Positions 27,069 to 38,089 of a stretch of 64,000 nt of DNA are shown here, piece after piece (the stretch's first letter is position 1; the number at the start of each line of letters is the position of its first letter). Made by a program: the position numbers and the translations under genes. Source of the DNA: CALDTK01 sp041744755 (GTDB lineage: Bacteria; Bacteroidota; Bacteroidia; Chitinophagales; Saprospiraceae); assembly GCA_041744755.1 (NCBI GenBank), contig JBGTKC010000007.1:6246-70245 (forward strand), in the 5' to 3' direction. The notes below the pieces were generated by a model, which made no database searches, was not told the DNA's origin, and worked only from the letters and a program-made list of their open reading frames with translations.

Positions 27069-28505
27069 ATGCCCGAACCCCATTCCCGTTCCAACGCCTG
27101 GTCGAGCGAGATCATCACGGCCATCTGTGGCCTCGCCGTCGCGTGCGCCCTCCTGATGGCGGTCGTGGGCTGGTGCTACGGGTCCCCCGCCTTCCTGCGA
27201 GTAGGGATCGTCTTCACGGGCGTATACGCCGCGATCGAGCTCCTCAACCGCCACTCCAAATTCCCGCGGCTCGACCTCAAGCCCATCCTACTCTCGGTAG
27301 TCTCGGCGCAGTGCCTCGCGATGACCTTCGGCCACGGCGTCGGCGAGGTTCAACTCTCGTTCCTCATGGTCTCGCTCGTGGTCTGGCTCCTGATGTACCA
27401 CGACCCCACCGTACTCCGGGTCATTGGCGCGGTGCATATCGCGGTCGGCGTCGTGACCATCTACCTCCACGATGGCCACGTGGCGCCGGTCCTGTGGCTC
27501 ACGCAGTCCGCTCTCGCCGTCACCGTGATGGCGTTCGCGGCGGCGAGCTTCCTAAATATTCGCTCCAACCGCGCCTACTGGTCGCGGATGGCCGAGCTCG
27601 AGGATGAGTTCTCGCGCAATGAGCTTTCGCTAAAACAGACCACTAGTCAGCTCGCCGAGCAGCACCAGGTCCTCACGAATACCTCCGCGAGGCTCCACGA
27701 GACTGCCGCCCGCAACGCCGAGCAGGTCGGCGAACTCAAGCTCGCCTTCGCCGAACAGTCCCAGATCGCGCAGGCCGCCAGCAGTGACCTGCGCCAGCCC
27801 CTGCGCAACATCAACTCCTTCGTCCAGCTCATCGGCCGCCGCCTCGAGCGCCTCGGGGTCGCCGCCGAGGTGAGCGAGTACCTCGACTTCGTCACCGACG
27901 GCGCCGCGCGCATGAACCAGATGGTGGACGACCTCCTGCGCTACTCCGAGAGCCCCGAGCCCTCCGCCCCCGTGGCCGTCGACACCGCCGAGACGCTGCG
28001 CTCGATCCAGCGCAACCTTAACGACCTGTTCGCGCGGGAGAACGGCCGTCTCACCTTCGGCGATGATCTCCCGACGGTGAGCGGGCAGCCGACGCAGATC
28101 CTGCAGCTGTTCCAGAACTTGATCTCGAACGGGATCAAGTTCAGGCGCCCCGAGGTCGCGCCCACGTGCCACGTCGCCTGCGAGATCAGTGACGGCGTAG
28201 CGTGTTTTAGCGTAAGCGACAACGGCATTGGCATCCCCGCCACGCGCCTCAAGGATGTCTTCGGGCTCTTTACCCGCCTCCACGAACGCGGCATTTACGA
28301 GGGGACTGGCATCGGCCTGGCCACCTGTCGCCGGATCGTGATCGCAGCCGGGGGCGAGATCTGGGCCGAGAGTACGGAGGGGCAGGGCACGAGCTTCCGG
28401 TTCACCTGGCCACTCAGCCAGCCGATCGCCGACCCCCCGAGCGCCGCCACACGCGCGCAAGCGTTGCCGGTAACCACGCGGAGACCAGCTGCCCGCCTCG
28501 CGTAA
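27069..28505 (+). CDS. Histidine-kinase paralogue lacking the phospho-acceptor His
   Basis: 478 residues, same layout as the preceding kinase: membrane helices to about residue 160, coiled coil, HisKA-like, HATPase. The H-box reads AASSDLRQPLRNINSFVQLI; the position matching His250 of the neighbour is Ser239 (AGT at 27783-27785). The catalytic part looks intact: N-box LISNGIKFRRP, G1 SDNGIGIPATR, F-box VFGLFTRL, G2 GTGIGLATCRR. It could be a pseudokinase partner that heterodimerises with and phosphorylates the neighbour, or a regulator of it. Carries a GCTTTCGCTAAAAC repeat variant (27623-27636) and GTTTTAGCGTAAGC (28203-28216). Confidence 0.85.
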   Translation: MPEPHSRSNAWSSEIITAICGLAVACALLMAVVGWCYGSPAFLRVGIVFTGVYAAIELLNRHSKFPRLDLKPILLSVVSAQCLAMTFGHGVGEVQLSFLMVSLVVWLLMYHDPTVLRVIGAVHIAVGVVTIYLHDGHVAPVLWLTQSALAVTVMAFAAASFLNIRSNRAYWSRMAELEDEFSRNELSLKQTTSQLAEQHQVLTNTSARLHETAARNAEQVGELKLAFAEQSQIAQAASSDLRQPLRNINSFVQLIGRRLERLGVAAEVSEYLDFVTDGAARMNQMVDDLLRYSESPEPSAPVAVDTAETLRSIQRNLNDLFARENGRLTFGDDLPTVSGQPTQILQLFQNLISNGIKFRRPEVAPTCHVACEISDGVACFSVSDNGIGIPATRLKDVFGLFTRLHERGIYEGTGIGLATCRRIVIAAGGEIWAESTEGQGTSFRFTWPLSQPIADPPSAATRAQALPVTTRRPAARLA

Positions 28506-28533
28506 GCGCCGTCGACCACGCAGCGCACAGTAC

Positions 28534-28548
28534 GTTTTGCCGAAAGGC
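28534..28548 (-). repeat. Second interspersed motif, exact copy
   Basis: Intergenic, between the second kinase and nhaC. Confidence 0.85.
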
Positions 28549-28610
28549 TCCCGGTCTCCACTCGTGCGCCCCGCGCCCCAATCCGCGAATCCGTCGTAAT
28601 CTGCACCGGT

Positions 28611-30101
28611 ATGGCACCCGCGGCAGCACCTGATTTCGGACTTCTCTCTCTCGCGCCGCCGCTGTTGGCCGTCGTGCTCGCGATCACGACGCGCCAGGTC
28701 TACATCTCGCTCGTCGCCGGGATCGTCGCCGGGCAGCTCGTGCTCGGGACCTCCGCGCTCGACGTATTCCTCTCGACCCTCCAACGCTTCGTGGCCGTAT
28801 TTGAGGACAACGGCAATACGCGGACGATCCTCTTCTCCTGCATGGTCGGCGCGCTCATCCTGCTCATGCAGCGCTCCGGCGGGGTGGCAGGCTTCATCGA
28901 CGCAGTCCAGCGCCGGCTCGAGCGGCGGAGCGCGGCCGGGGCCACCAAGCAGGTGCAGCTGATGGCCTGGGTCACGGGCATTATCGTCTTCGTGGAGTCG
29001 AGTATCTCCGTGCTCACGGTCGGGACGCTCTTCCGCCCGATCTTCGACCGGATGCGGCTCTCGCGCGAGAAGCTCGCCTACATCGCGGACTCGAGTTCGG
29101 CGCCGGTCTGTATTCTGTTGCCGCTCAACGCCTGGGGGGCCTTCGTGATGAGCTTGCTCGGTACGCAGGCAGTGGCCAATCCACTGGGGATGTTCGTCGA
29201 GTCGATGGCCTACGCCTTCTACCCGATCGTGGCCCTGCTCCTCGTGCCGATCGTTATCGTGGCCGGGCTCGACTTCGGGAGCATGCGCGGGGCCGAGCGC
29301 CGCGTCCAAACCACGGGGGAGCTCCTGAGCGAGGGCGGCGTCGCGATGGTGGCCACGGAGCTCACCGAAACCGAGGTCAAACCAGGCATCCCCGCGCGTG
29401 CGATCAATATGCTGCTGCCGATCGGGACGATGGTGGTGCTGATGCCGGTGTTCTTGGCCGTCACGGGTTGGGCCAGTGGCCTTTCGGCAAAACCTGCCGG
29501 CACTTTTCTCGAAATCCTCGGGTCGGCCATCGGGCAGGGGAGTGGCTCGACGAGCGTACTCGCCGCGGTGACGGGGGCGTTGATCGTGTGCTTCGTGCTG
29601 TACAAATCGCAGCGCCTGATGGGCGTGCGGGAGATGGCGGACCTGTCACTGAAGGGCCTGTCGGCGATGCTGCCGCTCGCGCTGCTGATGATGTTCGCCT
29701 TCGCGATCTCGGCGCTGTGCAAGGACCTGGGCACGGGCCAGTACGTAGCCGACGTGGCGAGTGGGGCGCTGGCGGGCTGGACGGCGCCGGCGCTACTGTT
29801 CATCGTGAGCGGGTTCATCGCCTTTAGCACGGGTACGAGCTGGGGCACCTTCGGGATCATGGTCCCGATCGCGCTGCCGGTGGCCGCGGCGATGGGCTTA
29901 GACCCGGCGATTGGCCTGGCGGCGGTCCTGGGCGGCGGCGTCTTCGGCGACCACTCGAGTCCGATTTCGGACACGACTATACTGGCGAGTATGGCCGCGG
30001 CGACCGACCACGTCGACCACGTCCGGACGCAGTTGCCGTACACGATGATCGCGGGCGGGCTCGCGGTGGCGGGGTACGTCGTGGTGGGACTCGTGGGGTA
30101 A
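28611..30101 (+). CDS. nhaC: NhaC family Na+/H+ antiporter
   Basis: 496 residues with about eleven membrane helices. The C-terminal TGTSWGTFGIMVPIALPVA and GGGVFGDHSSPISDTTILASMAA stretches are the family signature; VTGIIVFVESSISVLTVGTLFRP and SSSAPVCILLPLNAWG are the first-half equivalents. It should exchange sodium (or another substrate of this superfamily) for protons across the inner membrane. No operon partners: a copy of the second interspersed motif lies 63 bp upstream, and another inside the gene is read as GLSAKP. Confidence 0.92.
   Translation: MAPAAAPDFGLLSLAPPLLAVVLAITTRQVYISLVAGIVAGQLVLGTSALDVFLSTLQRFVAVFEDNGNTRTILFSCMVGALILLMQRSGGVAGFIDAVQRRLERRSAAGATKQVQLMAWVTGIIVFVESSISVLTVGTLFRPIFDRMRLSREKLAYIADSSSAPVCILLPLNAWGAFVMSLLGTQAVANPLGMFVESMAYAFYPIVALLLVPIVIVAGLDFGSMRGAERRVQTTGELLSEGGVAMVATELTETEVKPGIPARAINMLLPIGTMVVLMPVFLAVTGWASGLSAKPAGTFLEILGSAIGQGSGSTSVLAAVTGALIVCFVLYKSQRLMGVREMADLSLKGLSAMLPLALLMMFAFAISALCKDLGTGQYVADVASGALAGWTAPALLFIVSGFIAFSTGTSWGTFGIMVPIALPVAAAMGLDPAIGLAAVLGGGVFGDHSSPISDTTILASMAAATDHVDHVRTQLPYTMIAGGLAVAGYVVVGLVG
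29479..29493 (+). repeat. Second interspersed motif, exact copy
   Basis: In nhaC; read as GLSAKP. Confidence 0.85.
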
Positions 30102-30308
30102 GGGGGGGGTTAAGGGTTGTAACCGGGAATGTGGAGGTTTCGGGGTGGGAAGGGTGAATTGCTGGGGGCGAGGTCCGCTGGCGCGGTGGTTTTTGCTTGC
30201 ACTTTCAGTCCACGTCCGGCTCGCTTTATCTGGCCAAGCGTACGACAGCAGCCGACGGACCCGGCCCGCTGGGATGCGCGGTCGGCACCCATTCTCGGTG
30301 GTAGCCTA

Positions 30309-30679
30309 TCAAATCACCACTTCCGGCTGCCAGCAACTAGGCGTCCGATCGTACATTACTTCCTGACCATCATTGGTGGTGGCACCTCCGCGAGTCGTAG
30401 GCCCGAACCCAACGTACGTGACGCTCGCACAGTCATCCAGACGATTGAGCCAACCCCGCAGGTACTTCGCGTTTTGGCGAAAGCCCGCTATGTACCGGTA
30501 GCGCTCCTCGCGAATGGCGAGCATGGTGATGGGGTGCAGTTGCGTGGTGGCCTTGGCGGTCAACGGGCCGAGCTTGCCGTCCTGCTCGACCTCGGCGCGG
30601 CGATGGAGGGCCTTGATCGTCCAGTCGGGACCCTGGTTGACGCAGGCGTCGAACATGAGGTACTGGGTTGCCGAAAAAT
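30309..30679 (-). pseudogene. C-terminal fragment of a GH108 N-acetylmuramidase, cut at the CRISPR array
   Basis: The minus frame from the first array repeat reads HFSATQYLMFDACVNQGP, IKALHRR, DGKLGPLTAKA, LAIREERYRYIA and YLRGWLNRLDD. This is the pattern of the peptidoglycan-binding half of GH108 (zliS-type) phage lysozymes: D-x-x-V-N-x-G, DG-x-x-GP-x-T, R-x-x-x-Y, GWLNR. The catalytic N-terminal half with EGGY is missing; CRISPR repeat sequence replaces it. The frame continues into the repeat, so no sensible start exists. It is probably a phage or host lysozyme relic at the old end of the array. Contains an exact 14-mer read as GFRQN. Confidence 0.7.
30471..30484 (-). repeat. Interspersed 14-mer, exact copy
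   Basis: In the GH108 fragment; read as GFRQN. Confidence 0.9.
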
Positions 30680-33600
30680 GTTTCAATTCCAGCCAGAAGC
30701 GATTAAGACGAGACGTGGTCGCAATCGCGAAAAGCATCGAAGCCAAGTTTCAATTCCAGCCAGAAGCGATTAAGACGTGCAAGGCGGGGACGGACCGCCA
30801 GGCGGTGAGCACGTTTCAATTCCAGCCAGAAGCGATTAAGACTCTATGTATGGCGCATTAGATGCTACGCATAAGATGGTTTCAATTCCAGCCAGAAGCG
30901 ATTAAGACTAAGAGCATCGACTCGAGCGCTGAGGGCCGAGAAGTGTTTCAATTCCAGCCAGAAGCGATTAAGACTGCCGTGCCTAACACATGCCCCATAT
31001 AGTCATGTAGTTTCAATTCCAGCCAGAAGCGATTAAGACCCCCGGACAGGCCGTGATGATCCCGGCGTCGACCCAGTTTCAATTCCAGCCAGAAGCGATT
31101 AAGACGAAGGTGTTGGCGCATTTCCCGGACGCCTACGTCATGTTTCAATTCCAGCCAGAAGCGATTAAGACTCGCAGCGGTTTTACCTGGTATCACACTG
31201 GTCAAGGGTTTCAATTCCAGCCAGAAGCGATTAAGACGGACCCGACTGATCCGAACCGCTACGTGCTCTACCAGTTTCAATTCCAGCCAGAAGCGATTAA
31301 GACCCGAGACTCGGTCGGGCTTGTCGAGTCGGAAGTAAAGTTTCAATTCCAGCCAGAAGCGATTAAGACCGCCGCTGCCCTATTCGCATTCTCGACCGAG
31401 CTCGCGTTTCAATTCCAGCCAGAAGCGATTAAGACGAACGTCAAAACATCCTTATCCAGACCCTCTCCTCCGTTTCAATTCCAGCCAGAAGCGATTAAGA
31501 CCGATTGAACAAGCGCAAAGCGCGCGCCTCGAATCCAGTTTCAATTCCAGCCAGAAGCGATTAAGACGAGCATCGCCGATTGCTGGCCCCACGGGGTCGC
31601 GTTGTTTCAATTCCAGCCAGAAGCGATTAAGACCTTCAACGTAATGACCTGTGGCGTCGTCGGTACCGCGTTTCAATTCCAGCCAGAAGCGATTAAGACT
31701 TGGGAGGGCGGCTACGTGAACGATCCTGACGACCTGTTTCAATTCCAGCCAGAAGCGATTAAGACCGTCACGGGATTCGACCACGAAGGCAAGTGGTGGA
31801 GTTTCAATTCCAGCCAGAAGCGATTAAGACTCTGGGCCGAGCGCCACGGTTACGTCGAAGGCGAGGTTTCAATTCCAGCCAGAAGCGATTAAGACGAGCC
31901 TCTACCAGGCGCTGTGGCACGTCGACGACGAGTTTCAATTCCAGCCAGAAGCGATTAAGACCCGGCGACGCTGAGCCTGGGGGCCTTCTGGCTGGAGTTT
32001 CAATTCCAGCCAGAAGCGATTAAGACAAGACCGTCTCCGAAATCTCGACCACTGTAGACGCCGTTTCAATTCCAGCCAGAAGCGATTAAGACTTTATTGA
32101 ACGTAGCGTAGGCGCCCCGCATTACAGAGTTTCAATTCCAGCCAGAAGCGATTAAGACCAGGAGGTGCAGGAGATGGTGTTCGGCCTGGATCAGTTTCAA
32201 TTCCAGCCAGAAGCGATTAAGACTTCGTCCTCTGCCACTTGGAGATTGAAGTCAACCTTAGTTTCAATTCCAGCCAGAAGCGATTAAGACGTACGTACTA
32301 CGTCCTCGGTCCTGCCCAGCACCTCAGTTTCAATTCCAGCCAGAAGCGATTAAGACGAGGTGACGAAGCTCAAGAAGAAACCTAAAACTGGGTTTCAATT
32401 CCAGCCAGAAGCGATTAAGACCGGGTTGAGCCGGGCGGCCCCGAGATCGTCATCCCGTTTCAATTCCAGCCAGAAGCGATTAAGACGGGCGGAGGAGGAA
32501 CTCCTCTGGTGGGTGGAAGTCTTGTTTCAATTCCAGCCAGAAGCGATTAAGACGATTGAGCAAGGGCCCGAAGACTACATTTGCCACCTGTTTCAATTCC
32601 AGCCAGAAGCGATTAAGACGTACGGGCCTAGTGAGATCCGGCTATTCGTCGAAAGGTTTCAATTCCAGCCAGAAGCGATTAAGACGTGAGGAGGCGGGCG
32701 GTGAGGTAGCCCATCTGCGAGGTTTCAATTCCAGCCAGAAGCGATTAAGACCGATTACGTAGGTACCGGCTTGGAGGACTGTTGCAGGTTTCAATTCCAG
32801 CCAGAAGCGATTAAGACTGCTCAGTCTCTAAGCGCCATTCGCCTTCACGAGCTTCGTTTCAATTCCAGCCAGAAGCGATTAAGACAGGATGGCGTAGGCG
32901 TCGCGGCCGGCGTCGAGGTCGGTTTCAATTCCAGCCAGAAGCGATTAAGACGACCTGGGGTCGCCTACATAGACGGCGTCTGTTGCCTTGTTTCAATTCC
33001 AGCCAGAAGCGATTAAGACGCTGAGAAGCTACCGCGAAAACCTGGGCCGAAAAAAGTTTCAATTCCAGCCAGAAGCGATTAAGACGTAGGACGTGATGCG
33101 GTCCAGGCGGTCCTTCACCCTGTTTCAATTCCAGCCAGAAGCGATTAAGACGCGGTCTACGGCGTCGGCGATGCGCTGTCTATTCTTGTTTCAATTCCAG
33201 CCAGAAGCGATTAAGACTTTCGATGCCGTCGCCGGAGGCCTGCGGTGAGGTCAGTTTCAATTCCAGCCAGAAGCGATTAAGACAGGCCGAGGCCGGTACC
33301 TCTACGTAGGCCTCGGTCGAGTTTCAATTCCAGCCAGAAGCGATTAAGACAGGCCGAGGCCGGTACCTCTACGTAGGCCTCGGTCGAGTTTCAATTCCAG
33401 CCAGAAGCGATTAAGACGGTCGCATTGCGGGGCGAAGATTACGTGAGCGTCTAGTTTCAATTCCAGCCAGAAGCGATTAAGACTCGTACTTTTTGCTGGC
33501 GTGAATCGCCACTAAGCCTGTTTCAATTCCAGCCAGAAGCGATTAAGACTGGCACCGGATTGGCGCGCGAGTTCATTGCTGGCGAGTTTCAATTCCAGCC

Positions 33601-36600
33601 AGAAGCGATTAAGACTCTGGCCGGCGTTCTTGCCGACAGCTTCACGTTCAAGTTTCAATTCCAGCCAGAAGCGATTAAGACACGAATACAGGCACGGCAG
33701 CGGGACCGTATTACAAGTTTCAATTCCAGCCAGAAGCGATTAAGACGGATAATCCGGCTTCGTTTTAGGTGAAGCAATCGAGGTTTCAATTCCAGCCAGA
33801 AGCGATTAAGACCTCAGACGCGCGCAGGAAGCGCAATGAGCCTCACCGGTTTCAATTCCAGCCAGAAGCGATTAAGACCGTCCTCGCCCTGCCACGCGAG
33901 GGACTGCCCGCCGTGTTTCAATTCCAGCCAGAAGCGATTAAGACAAGCGCATCAGCGACGAGCGGTTGACCCTCGAGGAGGTTTCAATTCCAGCCAGAAG
34001 CGATTAAGACCCACAGCGTCGCGTAGCGGGCTCGTAGAGCGGATCTAGTTTCAATTCCAGCCAGAAGCGATTAAGACATCGCGCGATCGGCTAGCTACTC
34101 CGTGCGGGTCAAGTTTCAATTCCAGCCAGAAGCGATTAAGACCGAACTCCTCCCGTGGCCGATCCCCGAGTGGCGCCAGTTTCAATTCCAGCCAGAAGCG
34201 ATTAAGACTCAGTTTCGACCCACGGACTCGGTCGTTCGTCTTATGTTTCAATTCCAGCCAGAAGCGATTAAGACCGAGGGCGACGGCGGTCGGCTCCACC
34301 TCTACACCTCGTTTCAATTCCAGCCAGAAGCGATTAAGACTCTGATTGCCGCCGAGCGTGAACGTGAGGAGGTCGGTTTCAATTCCAGCCAGAAGCGATT
34401 AAGACGCTCTACCGTGAAGACGTGGCCCTTCTTGATCGCGAGTTTCAATTCCAGCCAGAAGCGATTAAGACCTCGCTGCACTTGGCGACAAAGGTTGTGC
34501 TCAACCAGTTTCAATTCCAGCCAGAAGCGATTAAGACCGTATCACCTACAAGCTCGAAACGTCGCTCGACTACCGTTTCAATTCCAGCCAGAAGCGATTA
34601 AGACTTTGTAGCGATGAGCGTAGGAGTTGAACCCGATAGGTTTCAATTCCAGCCAGAAGCGATTAAGACCCCGTATCGAATCGGCCGTCGCGCGGGTATT
34701 CGCCCGTTTCAATTCCAGCCAGAAGCGATTAAGACCAATCGCTGCCGGGGTTGCCCTGGTTGCTCTGGCTAGTTTCAATTCCAGCCAGAAGCGATTAAGA
34801 CTCGGGGTAAGCCAACCGCTCAAGGCCGAGTACGTCAGTTTCAATTCCAGCCAGAAGCGATTAAGACCAATCGACGAGCTTGTACATCGAGGTAAGTTTT
34901 GAGGGTTTCAATTCCAGCCAGAAGCGATTAAGACCGTACGCCCAGCAATAGCAATGAACACGGAGGGCGAGTTTCAATTCCAGCCAGAAGCGATTAAGAC
35001 TTTTGGAATGCCATGGGGTCGGAGTTTTAGCGGCGAGTTTCAATTCCAGCCAGAAGCGATTAAGACGAGGCCCGACATCCATGGCGTATCGTCCGAGACC
35101 ATGTTTCAATTCCAGCCAGAAGCGATTAAGACTGGCGTACCCGTCACGCAAGTCCTGCGGCGCGACCCAGTTTCAATTCCAGCCAGAAGCGATTAAGGCG
35201 CAACGGAGATCCGGATTACTCAAAATACCGACCAAGTTTCAATTCCAGCCAGAAGCGATTAAGACCGACGGTAACTAGGCGAGCCATTGAGCCTGAGCTT
35301 GGTTTCAATTCCAGCCAGAAGCGATTAAGACTAGTTCCAGGTAATGATCTCCCCGATGGCATTCGCGGTTTCAATTCCAGCCAGAAGCGATTAAGACCAG
35401 CACCGTCTACGCTCTCCAAGGCATCGACCGCATGTTTCAATTCCAGCCAGAAGCGATTAAGACGGCACTTACCCAACCTGGGCCGAGATGCTAGAAGCCC
35501 GTTTCAATTCCAGCCAGAAGCGATTAAGACGACATGGCGGCCGCGATCGAGAAGGACCTCAAGCGAGTTTCAATTCCAGCCAGAAGCGATTAAGACCTCA
35601 TCCCTCAGCCACGTAGCGCAGCCGATAAGGCGGTTTCAATTCCAGCCAGAAGCGATTAAGACGCGCGACGCCGAGAAGTGGTACTGGCAGTGCATCAAGT
35701 TTCAATTCCAGCCAGAAGCGATTAAGACCCCCCCACCAATGGCGCGAAGCCTGCGACAAGTACGGTTTCAATTCCAGCCAGAAGCGATTAAGACACGTGA
35801 GGCGGCCAGGAGACGACTACGACGCGAAGAGTTTCAATTCCAGCCAGAAGCGATTAAGACTGGTCGCCGACCCTGCCCTTCACCGCCTCCGAGATAGTTT
35901 CAATTCCAGCCAGAAGCGATTAAGACATGGCGCCGGGCACTTGCTCGGACAAACGCTATCCCGTTTCAATTCCAGCCAGAAGCGATTAAGACCGCCCGAC
36001 CCGCGTAGTCGCAGTATCCAAGAAGGGGTTTCAATTCCAGCCAGAAGCGATTAAGACGCCTGCGCTTGTGCAGATGCGGCCCTGAAGGCTTGGTTTCAAT
36101 TCCAGCCAGAAGCGATTAAGACGGGACCGCCTCCCCGCCGCGCAGGGCGTGGACGCCGGGTTTCAATTCCAGCCAGAAGCGATTAAGACGGGTCTCCACC
36201 GGCTCCGGCCCCGGGGCGTAGCGCCGTTTCAATTCCAGCCAGAAGCGATTAAGACTCGGTCCCGAGGGCCGTGTAGTAGCGCTCCAGCGAGGTTTCAATT
36301 CCAGCCAGAAGCGATTAAGACGAGAGGCGGTAGCGGTAGCGCCCGTCCTTGAGGTCGAGTTTCAATTCCAGCCAGAAGCGATTAAGACAGCGCGAGGCCT
36401 ACAACCTCGGCACCACCATGAATAGTTTCAATTCCAGCCAGAAGCGATTAAGACCCTCATCTGGAGCAGCTGGGCCTCCGGCGAAAACGCGTTTCAATTC
36501 CAGCCAGAAGCGATTAAGACCACCGAGGTACGTTCCTTTGAGGGCATCACGTTCGGTTTCAATTCCAGCCAGAAGCGATTAAGACCGTACGCTCGCGACG

Positions 36601-37576
36601 TGGTGCCAGACGGGGACGGAGTTTCAATTCCAGCCAGAAGCGATTAAGACCTGCGTACACATTGTGCTCCCGCAAAACCGACAACAGTTTCAATTCCCGC
36701 CAGAAGCGATTAAGACGCAGGAAACTAACTGCATTATCGCTTGGTCGATGGGGTTTCAATTCCAGCCAGAAGCGATTAAGACACGCGGATGTAGTACCCA
36801 ACGGCACCCGCGTAGAGGTTTCAATTCCAGCCAGAAGCGATTAAGACGAGAGGCGGTAGCGGTAGCGCCCGTCCTTGAGGTCGAGTTTCAATTCCAGCCA
36901 GAAGCGATTAAGACCGTTTGAGTAGCGGATCAACAGTTTGTCGATATCGAGTTTCAATTCCAGCCAGAAGCGATTAAGACCAGCCGTAGGCCAGGCGCGC
37001 GAACGGCTCCTCCTCGCGTTTCAATTCCAGCCAGAAGCGATTAAGACGGCGAGCGTCAGCGCCTCCAGCGAGGCCTCCGCGCGTTTCAATTCCAGCCAGA
37101 AGCGATTAAGACGATCGCCATGTTCCGCCAGGGCCGCGTGGCCGAACCGTTTCAATTCCAGCCAGAAGCGATTAAGACTGGCAGCGCTGGGGTCTTGGTG
37201 ACGTATGTTTGCGGGTTTCAATTCCAGCCAGAAGCGATTAAGACCGCCTCGAGGGTGTCGTAGTACGCGAGGGTCTCCACGTTTCAATTCCAGCCAGAAG
37301 CGATTAAGACCGCGTGTCGGTCATTAGGTCGCGAACGGTCCGACCGTGTTTCAATTCCAGCCAGAAGCGATTAAGACCTTCGTTCTTGCGCTCCGAAGTC
37401 CGGGCGTAGATGTGTTTCAATTCCAGCCAGAAGCGATTAAGACCTGTACTGAGCATCCACTGTCGCCGAGGTCACGCTCGTTTCAATTCCAGCCAGAAGC
37501 GATTAAGACCTGAAGATGGCACGGCGGGCTCTGTGCGGTTGCCAGAGTTTCAATTCCAGCCAGAAGCGATTAAGAC
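30680..37576 (-). CRISPR. CRISPR array, 105 repeats and 104 spacers, type I
   Basis: The 30-base repeat begins GTTTCAATTCCAGCC and ends AGAAGCGATTAAGAC on the plus strand; read on the minus strand it ends ATTGAAAC, the standard crRNA 5' handle, so transcription should run leftwards from the cas side. I counted 105 repeats by position, with spacers of 35-38 bases. Only two repeats differ: the one at 35170-35199 ends GGC instead of GAC, and the one at 36687-36716 has ATTCCCGCC for ATTCCAGCC. The left terminal repeat is intact. Spacers at 33284-33320 and 33351-33387 are identical, as are those at 36322-36358 and 36848-36884. Open frames across the array (FQFQPEAIKT, LNRFWLELK, FNSSQKRLR repeats) are artefacts. 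Confidence 0.98.
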
Positions 37577-37784
37577 AGCGCCAGCAAAAATACGTAAGTC
37601 CTTCACAACCAAACAGCCCCACACCAATCCTCCATCAAATTACCCTGCAAAACTCCTCAACCCCCAATACCGCAATTTACTCCCATCAGCGACGACTCAC
37701 TTAAGCGACTGTCCGACAGGCTGTTGTCTATTTCCCTCACGTCAATCAACATCTTCCGCACAGCGTCACGCCGTCGATCGACGA
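37577..37784 (-). promoter_or_regulatory. CRISPR leader
   Basis: 208 bp between cas2 and the array, AT-richer than its surroundings and placed upstream of the array in the minus-strand sense. It contains a CTGTCGGACAG near-palindrome around 37707 and a GTTTGGTTGTGAAGG stretch near the first repeat. Promoter boxes cannot be placed with confidence. The repeat at 37547-37576 would be the one copied during adaptation. Confidence 0.7.
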
Positions 37785-38048
37785 CTACAGAAACTGGTCC
37801 GTTGACCCTTTCTCGACGCCCACCACCTCCTTGTCGAGCCACTTCGCGTCCCGATTCTTGAACAGGATCAGCGAGTCCGTCCGCACATCCATCACCTTTA
37901 GCGCAGCCTCCGTCATCTCAATTAGCTGCAGCTCCGTCATCTCCCCCTCGAGCACGGAGTTCTGAATCCAGTTCAGGTAACGTCGACAAATCTTGAGCAT
38001 CTTCTGCGTCCGGTCCGCCTGGACATCGTATACCGCGATCACGTACAT
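37785..38048 (-). CDS. cas2: CRISPR-associated endonuclease Cas2
   Basis: 87 residues from the ATG at 38048 (a TTG three codons upstream is possible). It starts MYVIAVYDVQADRTQKMLKICRRYL, the ferredoxin-like first strand with the conserved Asp of the YDV motif, and continues NWIQNSVLEGEMT as in type I Cas2. It pairs with Cas1 to insert new spacers. Last gene of the cas operon, next to the leader. Confidence 0.96.
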   Translation of the reverse strand: MYVIAVYDVQADRTQKMLKICRRYLNWIQNSVLEGEMTELQLIEMTEAALKVMDVRTDSLILFKNRDAKWLDKEVVGVEKGSTDQFL

Positions 38049-38089
38049 ACCCCGCAAGATCGTCCGCCCCCGGGACTCTCACCAGCCCC

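Noticed and set aside
30680..37576. Many open frames across the array with repeated FQFQPEAIKT, LNRFWLELK or FNSSQKRLR blocks, looking like a repeat protein
   Set aside because: They are translations of the CRISPR repeat in different frames; frames break at variable spacer lengths.
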